Positions 11,546 through 20,283 of a DNA stretch of 64,000 nucleotides are shown here, one piece after another. The stretch is taken from contig NZ_BMJV01000003.1 in assembly GCF_014643635.1 (NCBI RefSeq), positions 124,001 through 188,000 on the forward strand, given 5' to 3'. A model generated the notes under the pieces. The model was not told the DNA's origin, made no database searches, and saw only the letters and a list, made by a program, of their open reading frames with translations. This stretch comes from Salipiger pallidus (GTDB lineage: Bacteria; Pseudomonadota; Alphaproteobacteria; Rhodobacterales; Rhodobacteraceae). Each line of letters begins with the position of its first letter. Position 1 is the first letter of the stretch. A program made the position numbers and the translations under genes.

Positions 11546-13474
11546 TCAGCTGCGCTTGTCGTTCCCAAGGTCCTCGAAGTCGGCATCGACGATATCGTCG
11601 TCACCACCGGCATCCTTGGAGGCTTCGGGCTCGTCCGCCGGAGCGGAGCTGTCACCCTCGTCGGCCTGCGCCTTGTAGATCGCTTCACCAAGGCGCATCG
11701 CGACCTCGGTCACGTTCTGGATGCCGGATTTGATCTTCTCGGCTGTGGCGTCGGTCTTCTCAAGATCGTCCTTGAGAGCGGCAACTGCCAGCTCGATCGC
11801 CTCGATGGTGGACGGATCGACCTTGTCGCCGTGATCCTCGATCGACTTCTCGGTCGAGTGGATGAGGCTTTCCGCCTGGTTGCGGGCCTCGACCAGTTCG
11901 CGGCGTTCCTTGTCGGCCTCGGCGTTCGCCTCGGCGTCCTGAACCATCTTCTCGATGTCCGCATCGGACAGACCACCGGAAGCCTGGATGGTGATCTGCT
12001 GCTCCTTGCCGGTGCCCTTGTCCTTGGCGCCCACGGACACGATGCCGTTGGCGTCGATGTCGAAGGTCACTTCGATCTGTGGCAGGCCGCGCGGTGCCGG
12101 CGGGATGTTTTCGAGGTTGAACTGACCAAGCATCTTGTTGTCGGTCGCCATCTCGCGCTCACCCTGGAAGACCCGGATCGTCACGGCCGACTGGTTGTCT
12201 TCGGCGGTGGAGAAGATCTGGCTCTTCTTGGTCGGGATCGTGGTGTTGCGGTCGATCAGACGGGTGAACACGCCACCCAGCGTCTCGATGCCGAGCGACA
12301 GCGGGGTCACGTCGAGAAGGACAACGTCCTTCACGTCCCCCTGAAGCACGCCAGCCTGAATGGCCGCGCCCATGGCAACCACTTCGTCAGGGTTCACACC
12401 CTTGTGCGGCTCCTTGCCGAAGAACTTGGTCACCTCTTCGTAGACCTTGGGCATACGGGTCTGACCGCCGACCAGAACGACTTCGTCGATCTCATCCTTC
12501 GAGAGGCCCGCATCCTTCAGCGCGGCTGCGCAGGGCTTCAGCGAGTTCTTGATGAGATCGCCCACGAGGCTTTCCAGCTTGGCGCGGGTCAGCTTCATCA
12601 CCATGTGCAGCGGCTGACCGCCCGAGCCCATCGAGATGAACGGCTGGTTGATCTCGGTCTGGCTGGACGAGGACAGTTCGATCTTGGCCTTCTCTGCCGC
12701 CTCTTTCAGACGCTGCAGGGCCATCTTGTCCTTGGTCAGGTCGACGTTGTGCTCTTTCTTGAACTCAGCGGCGAGGTAGTTGACGATCCGCATGTCGAAG
12801 TCTTCACCGCCGAGGAACGTGTCGCCGTTGGTGGATTTCACTTCGAACAGGCCGTCATCGATCTCGAGGATGGTGACGTCGAAGGTACCGCCGCCAAGGT
12901 CATACACTGCGATGGTCTTCGACTCTTTCTTGTCGAGGCCATAGGCCAGTGCGGCCGCGGTCGGTTCGTTGATGATGCGCAGCACCTCGAGGCCAGCGAT
13001 CTTGCCGGCGTCCTTGGTGGCCTGACGCTGCTGGTCGTTGAAGTACGCGGGGACGGTGATGACCGCCTGCGTCACTTCTTCGCCCAGGTAGGATTCAGCG
13101 GTTTCCTTCATCTTGCCGAGGATGAAGGCCGAGATCTGGCTCGGGGAATACTTTTCGCCACGGGCTTGGACCCAAGCGTCGCCGTTACCGCCATCGACGA
13201 TGGTGTAGGGGACGATGTCCTTGTCCTTGGTCACGGCGGCGTCGGTGACGCGACGGCCGATAAGGCGCTTCACTGCGAAGACAGTGGCTTCGGGGTTGGT
13301 CACGGCCTGGCGCTTGGCCGGCTGGCCGACGAGGCGTTCGTCGTCGGTGAATGCAACGATGGAGGGGGTGGTACGAGCACCTTCGGCGTTCTCGATGACG
13401 CGCGCCTGAGTGCCATCCATGATGGCAACACAGGAGTTGGTGGTGCCGAGGTCGATACCGATCACTTTACCCAT
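11546..13474 (-). CDS. dnaK: Chaperone DnaK (Hsp70)
   Basis: DnaK is the ATP-dependent Hsp70 that binds hydrophobic segments of nascent and stressed proteins with DnaJ and GrpE. The 642-residue length is usual. The ATPase domain begins [16 protein letters not shown] (phosphate-1 motif) and carries the [17 protein letters not shown] signature (about 190-206) and [13 protein letters not shown] (about 334-346). The substrate-binding domain includes [14 protein letters not shown]. The C-terminal tail is acidic, ending [13 protein letters not shown], close to the conserved bacterial EEVxD-like end. A heat-shock-type promoter lies about 115-140 bases upstream. Its partner dnaJ follows directly; grpE is not in the window. 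Confidence 0.99.
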   Translation of the reverse strand: MGKVIGIDLGTTNSCVAIMDGTQARVIENAEGARTTPSIVAFTDDERLVGQPAKRQAVTNPEATVFAVKRLIGRRVTDAAVTKDKDIVPYTIVDGGNGDAWVQARGEKYSPSQISAFILGKMKETAESYLGEEVTQAVITVPAYFNDQQRQATKDAGKIAGLEVLRIINEPTAAALAYGLDKKESKTIAVYDLGGGTFDVTILEIDDGLFEVKSTNGDTFLGGEDFDMRIVNYLAAEFKKEHNVDLTKDKMALQRLKEAAEKAKIELSSSSQTEINQPFISMGSGGQPLHMVMKLTRAKLESLVGDLIKNSLKPCAAALKDAGLSKDEIDEVVLVGGQTRMPKVYEEVTKFFGKEPHKGVNPDEVVAMGAAIQAGVLQGDVKDVVLLDVTPLSLGIETLGGVFTRLIDRNTTIPTKKSQIFSTAEDNQSAVTIRVFQGEREMATDNKMLGQFNLENIPPAPRGLPQIEVTFDIDANGIVSVGAKDKGTGKEQQITIQASGGLSDADIEKMVQDAEANAEADKERRELVEARNQAESLIHSTEKSIEDHGDKVDPSTIEAIELAVAALKDDLEKTDATAEKIKSGIQNVTEVAMRLGEAIYKAQADEGDSSAPADEPEASKDAGGDDDIVDADFEDLGNDKRS

Positions 13475-13587
13475 GTTCGATCCCTTTCTAGTTCAAGGCG
13501 ATAACGCGAGGCGACAGACCCGATTACGGCATCAGAGCCCCGCTTGAGATTAACCGTCCGGCTTGGGGCCTCGCGGCTTCGGGAGGT

Positions 13588-13616
13588 ATATAAGGAGGGG
13601 TTTTCGGTGCTGCAAG
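13588..13616 (-). promoter_or_regulatory. RpoH (sigma32)-type heat-shock promoter of dnaK
   Basis: On the minus strand CTTG (13616-13613) is followed after 18 bases by CTTATAT (13594-13588). This matches the alphaproteobacterial RpoH pattern CTTG-N17/18-CYTATNT. It lies about 115 bases upstream of dnaK, which is expected to be heat-inducible. Confidence 0.75.
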
Positions 13617-13674
13617 CATCCCAAACCCCGCGACTCGGCCAATTGAGGAGATTTTCTTTGCCACTCTTCAATAG

Positions 13675-14316
13675 ATGCGGAACAAAACGGCCATGACCGG
13701 CATGGGCGATATGACCGACATGATCGAAAGACGCGGCTTTCGCATTTACCCCGGGCTGCTGGGCCGCGACGCTCAGCAGGCCGTGGTGACCCGGTTGCGC
13801 GAGTGTCTCGCGCAGGCGCCGCTTTACCGGCCCGTGACGCCGCGCGGCAGGGAAATGTCCGTGCGCATGTCGTCTGCGGGGCGGTTCGGCTGGGTGACCG
13901 ACCGGCGCGGCTACCGCTACGAGCCGCGCCACCCGTCCGGCGTGGACTGGCCGCCGATCCCGCCCGAGATCATGGAGATCTGGAATACAGTGTCGGGCTG
14001 TGACCGGGCCCCGGAATGCTGCCTCATCAACTGGTACGGCGAAGGCGCGCGTATGGGCCTGCATCAGGACAAGGATGAGGCCGATTTTGGCCAGCCGGTG
14101 GTGTCCGTATCGCTGGGGGACGACGGGCTCTTCCGGATGGGAAACACCGAGCGCGGAGGGTCGACCGAATCGATCTGGCTGCACTCGGGGGACGTGGTGG
14201 TCATGGACGGCGAGGCACGGCTGCGTCATCACGGAGTGGACCGCATCCGGTTCGGCTCGTCCACTCTGCTGCCACAGGGTGGCCGGATCAACCTGACCCT
14301 GCGGGTGGTGACCTGA
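13675..14316 (+). CDS. alkB: AlkB-type alpha-ketoglutarate-dependent DNA/RNA dioxygenase
   Basis: AlkB removes 1-methyladenine and 3-methylcytosine lesions by Fe(II)/2-oxoglutarate-dependent oxidation. The 213-residue protein has the full active-site set: the iron ligands H130 and D132 in LHQDKDE, a distal histidine in RHHGVDRIR (H186 by alignment with the HG of E. coli AlkB), and the 2-oxoglutarate-binding arginines in GGRINLTLRVV at the C-terminus. The NWYGEGARMGLHQDKDE context is typical of the family. Several in-frame ATGs lie close together (13675, 13693, 13714 and others) and no clear ribosome binding site decides between them. The gene is divergent from dnaK across 200 bases. Confidence 0.93.
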   Translation: MRNKTAMTGMGDMTDMIERRGFRIYPGLLGRDAQQAVVTRLRECLAQAPLYRPVTPRGREMSVRMSSAGRFGWVTDRRGYRYEPRHPSGVDWPPIPPEIMEIWNTVSGCDRAPECCLINWYGEGARMGLHQDKDEADFGQPVVSVSLGDDGLFRMGNTERGGSTESIWLHSGDVVVMDGEARLRHHGVDRIRFGSSTLLPQGGRINLTLRVVT

Positions 14317-14503
14317 GCCACGTCGCGCCTGGTACCTTGCGGTACTGAGGGGGGACTGACAATCGTGGCAGCCCGGTAGCGGACATGGTGCTCTTAAGCG
14401 TCGCGTCCTTACCCGGAGGCGCCAAGCGGTTGGGCCTTGTTCGACCCCGTCCGTGGCAGGATACCGATCAGTACGAACCTCGCCATCTTCGACACCGGCA
14501 AAC

Positions 14504-14536
14504 GAAAAAAACGCCGCCCCGGGAGGGACGGCGTTC
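14504..14536 (-). terminator. Rho-independent terminator after rpmE
   Basis: An 11-bp stem with one mismatch (14510-14520 with 14525-14535) is followed on the minus strand by a run of seven T at 14511-14505. It closes the ribosomal block at its rpmE end. Confidence 0.85.
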
Positions 14537-14558
14537 GATCTTGCGATCAGGTCTGGCT

Positions 14559-14780
14559 TCAGAAGCCGAGGCCTTCGTACTTCTTCTTGAACTTCGACAC
14601 GCGACCGCCGGTGTCCAGCAGGCGCGAGTTGCCGCCGGTCCATGCCGGGTGCACGGTCGGGTCGATGTCCAGCTGCAGCGAGTCGCCTTCCTTGCCCCAG
14701 GTGGTGCGGGTCTGGAAGACGGTGCCGTCGGTCATCTTGACGTCGATGACGTGGTAGTCGGGGTGAATGCCCTTTTTCAT
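14559..14780 (-). CDS. rpmE: 50S ribosomal protein L31
   Basis: L31 is a small large-subunit protein at the intersubunit bridge. The 73-residue sequence [13 protein letters not shown]...HPAWTGG is a standard alphaproteobacterial L31. It lacks the CxxC zinc cysteines of the zinc-binding form (no cysteine at all is present). It starts 11 bases after the rplS stop, with which it is surely cotranscribed, and a good terminator follows. Confidence 0.97.
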   Translation of the reverse strand: MKKGIHPDYHVIDVKMTDGTVFQTRTTWGKEGDSLQLDIDPTVHPAWTGGNSRLLDTGGRVSKFKKKYEGLGF

Positions 14781-14791
14781 CGTGCGTCTCC

Positions 14792-15175
14792 TTATGCGTC
14801 GGCGCTTGCGAGCGGCTTGTAGTTGGTCTGCTCTGCGATACGTGCGGATTTGCCGCGACGGGCACGCAGGTAGTAGAGCTTGGCGCGACGGACACGGCCG
14901 CGGCGCACGACGGTGATCGACTCGATGTTGGTCGAGTACAGCGGGAACACACGTTCCACGCCTTCACCGAAGGAAATCTTGCGAACGGTGAACGAACCCG
15001 CGATGCCCTTGCCGTTCTTGCGGCTGATGCAGACGCCTTCGTAGTTCTGCACACGGGAACGGGTGCCTTCGGTCACCTTGTAGCCGACGCGAATGGTGTC
15101 GCCGGCCTTGAAGTCGGGGATCTCTTTCCCCAGGGCGGCAATCTGTTCCGCCTCGATCTGTGCGATCAGATCCAT
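14792..15175 (-). CDS. rplS: 50S ribosomal protein L19
   Basis: L19 lies at the 30S-50S interface. The 127-residue protein contains the family core [33 protein letters not shown] (split here for brevity: it spans about residues 23-55), then [26 protein letters not shown] and the basic [23 protein letters not shown] tail segment. The ribosome binding site AGGAGAAG precedes the ATG. A 278-base spacer separates it from trmD, unusually long for this operon, so it may have its own promoter or an RNA leader. Confidence 0.97.
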   Translation of the reverse strand: MDLIAQIEAEQIAALGKEIPDFKAGDTIRVGYKVTEGTRSRVQNYEGVCISRKNGKGIAGSFTVRKISFGEGVERVFPLYSTNIESITVVRRGRVRRAKLYYLRARRGKSARIAEQTNYKPLASADA

Positions 15176-15453
15176 CTGACGCTTCTCCTATCTGCTCACG
15201 GTTGGACCCGTGACGTGTCTCGCGTCCCAGAGCTCCGCGTCTTCGACCAGGTCCGCGCCGGAAGTCCGGGGCGCCTGCGGGAGGCTATCGACGTCTTTTT
15301 CCGTATCTGCGTGTCCGGAGCGCCGGGTGTCCGCGCCGAAGTCGCGCGATCAGGCAATGCCGAACAGGCCCGCTCGACTCAAAGAGCCTGCGGACGGGCC
15401 GCGTATAGGCGCTGCGGGGCGGCCAATCAAGATAAAACAGGCGCGCGGAGCCG

Positions 15454-16254
15454 CTATTCGCCGCGCTTGGCAGCCTTGTGCGCGTCCCACAGGTCGGGAC
15501 GGCGTTCGCGGGTGATTTCTTCGGACTGGACGCGGCGCCATTGCTCGATCTTGCCGTGGTGGCCGGACATCAGGACGGGCGGAATCTCGCGGCCTTCCCA
15601 TGTCGCGGGGCGAGTGTACTGGGGATGTTCAAGCAGGCCGTTGGAAAAGCTCTCTTCTTCGATCGAATCGGCGTTGCCCAGCACGCCGGGCAGCAACCGA
15701 ACGGTGGCATCCAGCATCGCCTGCGCCGCCAGCTCGCCGCCGGTGAGGACATAGTCCCCCATGGAGACCTCGGTGACGCCGTAATGGTCCAACACCCGCT
15801 GGTCGAGCCCCTCGAACCGGCCGCAGATCAGCGTGACACCGGGGGTGCGTGCAAGGTGGCGGGCGAACTTCTGGTTGAACCGGCGTCCGCGCGGCGACAG
15901 GTAGATGATCGGCGCGGCGGGGCTGATATGCCGCCGGGCCGCCTCGAGCGCGCGGCCCATGACATCGGGGCGCAGCACCATGCCCGCGCCGCCACCGGCA
16001 GGGGTGTCATCGACGTTGCGGTGCTTGCCTTCTCCGAACTCGCGCAGCGGCACGGGCTTGAGCTGCCACTTGCCGTCCTGCAGCGCCTTGCCGGTCAGTG
16101 ACAGGCCGAGCACCCCGGGAAAGGCCTCGGGGAAGAGGGTTATGACCTGCGCCATCCAGGCGCGGGCCAAGTCCGGGCGGTCGGACATCAGCTCGCGGGG
16201 GACCAAAGTGGGATGGATGGTCTTGCGGCCATGGGATTTGTTGCTGTCGCTCAT
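15454..16254 (-). CDS. trmD: tRNA (guanine37-N1)-methyltransferase TrmD
   Basis: TrmD methylates G37 next to the anticodon, using S-adenosylmethionine, to prevent +1 frameshifting. The 266-residue product shows the SPOUT trefoil-knot elements: [13 protein letters not shown] at the start of the core, the [11 protein letters not shown] loop, [11 protein letters not shown] and [18 protein letters not shown]. The C-terminal RRPDLW is typical. The start at 16254 has GAGG in a good ribosome-binding position; the N-terminus carries about 30 extra residues before the TrmD core, and an alternative ATG at 16188 would remove most of them. It is separated from rimM by two non-canonical loci. Confidence 0.96.
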   Translation of the reverse strand: MSDSNKSHGRKTIHPTLVPRELMSDRPDLARAWMAQVITLFPEAFPGVLGLSLTGKALQDGKWQLKPVPLREFGEGKHRNVDDTPAGGGAGMVLRPDVMGRALEAARRHISPAAPIIYLSPRGRRFNQKFARHLARTPGVTLICGRFEGLDQRVLDHYGVTEVSMGDYVLTGGELAAQAMLDATVRLLPGVLGNADSIEEESFSNGLLEHPQYTRPATWEGREIPPVLMSGHHGKIEQWRRVQSEEITRERRPDLWDAHKAAKRGE

Positions 16255-16460
16255 GCGCTGTCCTCTAGCCGCAAGGTGGCGGGCGCTCAAGCGCCGTGAT
16301 CCCGGTGAGGGCACGTCTGGACGGGAATGATGGAGGGCCGCGAGCCCGCAGCAGCGGCTGGCGCCGCGAACTTGCGCTCCGGTGAGCGGCTGACGTTTCT
16401 GGTCAGGTGATGGTGTCGGCGTGCAGCCGAGCCTGATTCAACGTTCGTGGCGTCCGCCCG

Positions 16461-17084
16461 CTAGCTGTTTGGCCGAGCCTGAGGGGCGCCCATCGCATCA
16501 GGCGCAGCCCGCCGGTCGTCAAACGCGCGCCGGTTGCGGGCAATTTCCGCCACGTGGTCCCGCAGCTCAAGCACCACGTTGGGGTTTACGAAACGCTGGG
16601 AAAGCTCTCCGGCCCGGTCCGGCCGGGTGGTGATAAGGCTCTGCAACTCCCACAATTCCTGCAGCCGTCCGGGCCCAAGCGCGGCGATGTCGCGGGCGCC
16701 CCACGAGGCCACGATACGCTCGATCACCCGGCGCAGGGCATGCTCGGCGGTTTCGGGGCCGGACTCGACGGACCCGTCCGGCGCTTCGGCTTCGAGCGTG
16801 CGCACCAAGGCCCTGCGAATGTCCCGGGCGCTTGGCATGTCGCGCGCGGGGTCATCCAGGGCTTCGTGCGTCAGAAGCGGGGCCTCGCGCAAGGCGCGCC
16901 GATTGATCGCGTGGCGCCACAGTTCAATGGCGGTAATCGACAGTACCGATGCCACCGCAATCAGGACGAATGAACTTACACGGTCCTCGGCGATGGCAAG
17001 AACACGGTCCGGTAAAAGGATCAGGATCACGGCAGGCGACACTGCCAGTCCAGCCCAGAAGACTCGTTGACAATAGGAAAGCAT
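16461..17084 (-). CDS. Hypothetical inner-membrane protein
   Basis: I do not recognise a family. The 207-residue protein has two N-terminal transmembrane segments (about residues 8-30 and 38-55). A largely helical, charged cytoplasmic region follows, with repeated acidic/basic heptad-like stretches (ALRRVIERIVASWG, LQELWELQSL, LRDHVAEIARNRRAF). It sits between the broken sulfotransferase-like gene and trmD, on the same strand, and is not part of the usual rpsP-rimM-trmD-rplS operon. Codon use looks like that of its neighbours. It is probably a real gene of unknown function. Confidence 0.6.
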   Translation of the reverse strand: MLSYCQRVFWAGLAVSPAVILILLPDRVLAIAEDRVSSFVLIAVASVLSITAIELWRHAINRRALREAPLLTHEALDDPARDMPSARDIRRALVRTLEAEAPDGSVESGPETAEHALRRVIERIVASWGARDIAALGPGRLQELWELQSLITTRPDRAGELSQRFVNPNVVLELRDHVAEIARNRRAFDDRRAAPDAMGAPQARPNS

Positions 17085-17181
17085 ACCCGGCTCTCGTTAC
17101 ATACTATAGGGCAACGATAGGTCGGGAATGTGGCTTTTTCGGGACGGTCAGCGGTGTGAGGCGGTGCAGTTTCTATAAACC

Positions 17182-17216
17182 AAACAATCAGTCGAAATAA
17201 GCCTGACTGTTTGTTT
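17182..17216. terminator. AT-rich hairpin after the broken sulfotransferase-like gene
   Basis: A 12-bp inverted repeat with one mismatch (17182-17193 with 17205-17216) surrounds an 11-base loop, right after the stop of the pseudogene. Its AT content stands out from the surrounding DNA. It may be the gene's original terminator; on the plus strand it would end in TTTGTTTT. Confidence 0.45.
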
Positions 17217-17220
17217 TGAG

Positions 17221-17982
17221 TCACAAATATCTCTGGGATTCCGTCAGATAGATATCTTTCAAACCACTCCGGTTGAGAGCACGAAACACCTTTACCAGCC
17301 TGATACCCGGCTGGGCTTTGTCCGGCGGCTGGAATCGGAGAGACGCACCGACACCCAGCTCAAGCCCGACGAGATCCAGAAGTGGCGTCAGCGGCCTCTG
17401 CGCCAGCGACCGGCTGGCCTCGTGCGCAACGGCCACGGTCTGGTGGGGCTGCACCGAGCCACGGCCATCTCGGCGACAAGCTCGTCGAGGGCGGCGGCGG
17501 CGTGCCGTACGGCGTCGCCGTCGAGATCTTCGGTCAGCCGGGTGCTGCGCCGGTTCTGCCACCCGGTCGAGCGCCGCCAGGCGTTTGCCTTGCGCATCGA
17601 CAGGTAGACCGTCAGGTCAAGCGCCGCACGGAAACGGTACCCGGCATTATCGGCAGTGGCCGACAGGGCGCGGGCGGTGCCGTGGTATCGCGTGATGCCG
17701 CGCCGCCCGGGCAGATGCCTGACCAGATCCTCGGAGGACATGAGCACCGGGCGATGGCCGCTGCGATCAAGCTTGCGAAAGAATCGCGCAGTGTGGCGGC
17801 CAACCGCGGTAAAAGCGTCCTTGGAGCCGTCCAGCGACAGGGCCGGCAGGCGTCGGTCAGCTGCTCGAAATTCTCATTGAGGAACACCCTCAGATGAGGC
17901 TCGAGCAGCGAGTGATTGTTTCGAAGGGTCTTCTGGACGGAAGTAGTCCCGATCTTGTGAAATCCGGCATGAATAGACGCAT
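17221..17982 (-). pseudogene. Frameshifted sulfotransferase-like gene remnant
   Basis: Four reading-frame segments on the minus strand join into one protein of about 250 residues. MRLF starts 4 bases after the rimM stop. After a frameshift near 17970 comes HAGFHKIGTTSVQKTLRNNH, a PAPS-binding P-loop-like motif of sulfotransferases. A second shift near 17845 leads to LSLDGSKDAFTAVG...PVLMSSEDLVRHLPGR...WQNRRSTRLTEDL, and a third near 17455 leads to the tail LDLVGLELGVG...ALNRSGLKDIYLTESQRYL. The order, length and motifs agree with sulfotransferase-family proteins that I recall from Roseobacter genomes. No single frame can encode it, so it is either a pseudogene or carries several sequencing errors. 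Confidence 0.75.
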
Positions 17983-17986
17983 CGCG

Positions 17987-18493
17987 TCATTCAAAGAGAC
18001 CCTCTGGCGGGTCCGCCACGATGCGGCCGCCGGCAAGATCCACGGTCGGCACAACGGCCTGCGTGAACGGAATGAGCACGGTCTTCGAGCTGCCGGGCAC
18101 CTGTACCTCGAGCAGGTCGGCAGCACCATGATTGAGCACCGCCTTCACCGGCCCCAGAAGGACACCGCCGGTGTCATGCACCTGCAGGCCGATCAGGTCG
18201 GTGTGGTAGAACTCATCGTCGGGCAGGTGCGGCAGGCGGGCACGCTGGGCGAACAGCTGGACCCCCCGCAGTGCATCCGCGTCCTCTTTGCTGCGCACCC
18301 CGGTCAGCCGGGCGGCAAAGCCACCCTTCACGGGCCGTGTCAGCTGCAGGTCAAACTCGCGGCTGCCATCTTCGGTTGCCAGGGGGGCGTAATCCGCAAT
18401 TGCCTCCGGATCGGCGGTGAAGCTCTTGATCCGCACCTCTCCGTTGACGCCATAGGCGCCCGAAATCGAACCCACGCAGATCATGTCGGTCAT
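17987..18493 (-). CDS. rimM: Ribosome maturation factor RimM
   Basis: RimM binds S19 and assists 30S head assembly and 16S rRNA processing. The 168-residue product begins [25 protein letters not shown], the N-terminal beta-barrel signature. It has the linker [13 protein letters not shown] (the family's (E/D)(Y/F)Y..DL motif) and the PRC-barrel C-terminus [10 protein letters not shown]...[14 protein letters not shown]. The start at 18493 is preferred because the GCGAGGG sequence before it can act as a ribosome binding site; a TTG 15 bases upstream is less likely. It is separated from rpsP by an OmpV-like gene, unlike the normal operon. Confidence 0.96.
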   Translation of the reverse strand: MTDMICVGSISGAYGVNGEVRIKSFTADPEAIADYAPLATEDGSREFDLQLTRPVKGGFAARLTGVRSKEDADALRGVQLFAQRARLPHLPDDEFYHTDLIGLQVHDTGGVLLGPVKAVLNHGAADLLEVQVPGSSKTVLIPFTQAVVPTVDLAGGRIVADPPEGLFE

Positions 18494-18663
18494 GGAGACC
18501 CTCGCCAATTGCTTTCGGAAACCGGAGTTCTGGATAGACCACGGTGCAGGGGCTTGGCAATCGGATCCATGGCCCGGACGAGCGGTGCTGCGCCCAGAAA
18601 TGGTCCTGTACCTCTCCTGCGCCGGTCGTGCCGGGGCAGGGCCGTGGCACTGCCCTGGGGGGA

Positions 18664-19440
18664 TCAGAAACGCAGGTGGAAGTTGCGGGTCACACCAAGA
18701 CGCAGGGTCCAGTTGTCATCGCTGCCACTCTCGACAATGGGGCTGTCGGCGGCATCCCCTTGGTATTGTTCCCAGGTGACAGCGCCCTCGATGCCCCAGT
18801 CGTCATTCAGGCGGTAGGTTGCGCCCATCTCGACCCCGGCAGAATAGAGCCCGGCATCGGGGTTGAAGGTACCGCGCGTGGCTGTGGCCTCGTCGCCGTC
18901 GACGCCGAAATAGGTGTCGACGAAGTCATTGCCGCCCCAGTTCAGGCGCGGGCCAACGGACAGCTTCCAGCGATCGTTCGGACGGGCGATAAGGTCGGCA
19001 CCGGCTTCGCCAACCCATGCCTCGTGGCCGCCGAACCCGCGGCGGAAATCGGTGTAGCCCGAGAAGTACTCGGAGGTGTAGCCAAAACCGAAACCAAGCT
19101 CGAGCGCCGCGTCGACGTCATCCATGCCGCGCAGGTCGTCGAAATCGGACGCGTCGCGTTCGCCGATGAAGCGGAAGGCACCGTGAATGTTCCAGCCGTA
19201 GCGGTCGCTCCACGGGTCGCCAGCGCCGAAGCTGCGGCCATTGCGCAGGGTCAGGCCGTGGAACTTGAACCCGAGGTCAGGGCCGACCGCGTAATCGTCC
19301 GAGCCGAAATACTCCGGCGCGACCGAAAGCCCGCCTCGCAGCGAGAACATGAGGCCCGGCTCTCCGCTTTGCGCCGCCGCGATCACGGGCAGGGCGACAA
19401 GCGCAGTGGACAGGGCGAGGGCGGTACGGGTCGGTTTCAT
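18664..19440 (-). CDS. MipA/OmpV-family outer-membrane protein
   Basis: The 258-residue protein has a signal peptide ([24 protein letters not shown]). It then has an alternating amphipathic beta-strand pattern rich in Gly and aromatic residues, ending in the outer-membrane-type terminal aromatic (VTRNFHLRF). Motifs such as [15 protein letters not shown] and the strand series [17 protein letters not shown] match the MipA/OmpV family, whose members interact with murein-synthesising enzymes or form pores. The gene lies between rpsP and rimM with a strong hairpin upstream, so it probably has its own transcription unit. Its presence here is not canonical. Confidence 0.82.
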   Translation of the reverse strand: MKPTRTALALSTALVALPVIAAAQSGEPGLMFSLRGGLSVAPEYFGSDDYAVGPDLGFKFHGLTLRNGRSFGAGDPWSDRYGWNIHGAFRFIGERDASDFDDLRGMDDVDAALELGFGFGYTSEYFSGYTDFRRGFGGHEAWVGEAGADLIARPNDRWKLSVGPRLNWGGNDFVDTYFGVDGDEATATRGTFNPDAGLYSAGVEMGATYRLNDDWGIEGAVTWEQYQGDAADSPIVESGSDDNWTLRLGVTRNFHLRF

Positions 19441-19509
19441 GGCACGCTCCGGCAGCTAGAGGGTGATTCTCGTTGTAGCGGCAGAAGCATGCTTTGCCAT
19501 ACGACGAAA

Positions 19510-19544
19510 ACGAGAAAGGCGCGCAGGGGGTCCCCTGCGCGCCA
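19510..19544 (-). terminator. Terminator after rpsP
   Basis: A perfect 12-bp inverted repeat (19518-19529 with 19532-19543; effectively an 11-bp stem with a 4-base loop) is followed on the minus strand by TTTCTCGTTTTCG. It would stop rpsP transcripts before the OmpV-like gene. Confidence 0.75.
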
Positions 19545-19568
19545 GATTTCCTGCCAGTGTGGCAAGGA

Positions 19569-19943
19569 TCACTCGGCTGCGGCCTCTTCGGTCGCTTCCG
19601 AAGCAGCGGCTGCCTTGGCTGCCTTGGCTTCCGCGCGGTCGGCTGCTGCCTTGCCCGGCTTCGCCTTGTTGGGGTTGTTGCGGGCTTTCTTGTCCACAAC
19701 GCCGGCGTTCTCGAGGAAGCGCGACACACGATCGGTGGTCTGTGCGCCTTGACCGATCCAGTACTGGATGCGCTCGACGTCCATGTTCACGCGACGCTCG
19801 TCATCCTTGGCGAGCAGCGGGTTGTAGGTGCCGACCTTCTCGATGAAGCGGCCGTCGCGCGGCATGCGCGAGTCGGCGACGACGATTGCGTAGTGGGGGC
19901 GTTTCTTGGAACCGCCGCGGGCGAGACGAATCTTGAGGGCCAT
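19569..19943 (-). CDS. rpsP: 30S ribosomal protein S16
   Basis: S16 is an early-binding small-subunit protein. The sequence opens [38 protein letters not shown], the S16 signature (residues 1-38), and continues [34 protein letters not shown]. The 124-residue protein carries an Ala/Glu/Lys-rich C-terminal extension beyond about residue 85, common in alphaproteobacterial S16. A good ribosome binding site (AAAGGAGAA) precedes the ATG. Chorismate mutase lies immediately upstream. Confidence 0.98.
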   Translation of the reverse strand: MALKIRLARGGSKKRPHYAIVVADSRMPRDGRFIEKVGTYNPLLAKDDERRVNMDVERIQYWIGQGAQTTDRVSRFLENAGVVDKKARNNPNKAKPGKAAADRAEAKAAKAAAASEATEEAAAE

Positions 19944-19985
19944 TGCGTTTCTCCTTTGAATGGCTGTGGTTGACGGCGGGTGCCG

Positions 19986-20282
19986 TCAGGATTGGTGTCG
20001 TTCGTGGTGCTTGATGACTTCCTGAATGATGAAATTCAGGAACTTCTCGGCGAATTCGGGGTCGAGGTCGGCCTCGTTCGCCAGATCCCGTAGCCGCGCG
20101 ATCTGTTTTTCCTCACGCGCGGGGTCGGAAGGGGGGAGGTCGTGGGTCGCCTTGAGGACGCCCACGCCTTGGGTGTGCTTGAACCGCTCGGCCAGGGTGA
20201 ACACGAGGATCGCGTCCAGACGGTCGATGCTTTCGCGGTGGCCCTTGAGCAGGTCCGCGGCGCGAGCGGTGGTGTCGGTCAT
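19986..20282 (-). CDS. AroQ-type chorismate mutase
   Basis: The 98-residue, all-helical protein is a monofunctional AroQ chorismate mutase, converting chorismate to prephenate for Phe and Tyr synthesis. Diagnostic residues are the first-helix segment HRESIDRLDAILVFTLAERFKHTQGVGVLKA, which spans about residues 15-45 and carries the catalytic Arg/Lys pattern, then REEKQIARLRDLANEADLDPEFAEKFLNFIIQEVIKHHE, the third-helix pattern. The ATG lies one base after the stop of the preceding acetyltransferase, implying translational coupling. From memory, the same gene order next to rpsP recurs in Rhodobacterales. Confidence 0.9.
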   Translation of the reverse strand: MTDTTARAADLLKGHRESIDRLDAILVFTLAERFKHTQGVGVLKATHDLPPSDPAREEKQIARLRDLANEADLDPEFAEKFLNFIIQEVIKHHERHQS

Positions 20283-20283
20283 G

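Noticed and set aside
11468-13504. Open frame of about 680 codons antisense to dnaK
   Set aside because: Its composition is that of a complementary frame of a strongly codon-biased gene, and DnaK on the other strand is unquestionable.
17388-17897. Separate short genes on either strand between rimM and the 16461 gene
   Set aside because: The minus-strand segments fit together as one frameshifted sulfotransferase-like gene; the plus-strand frame is its shadow.
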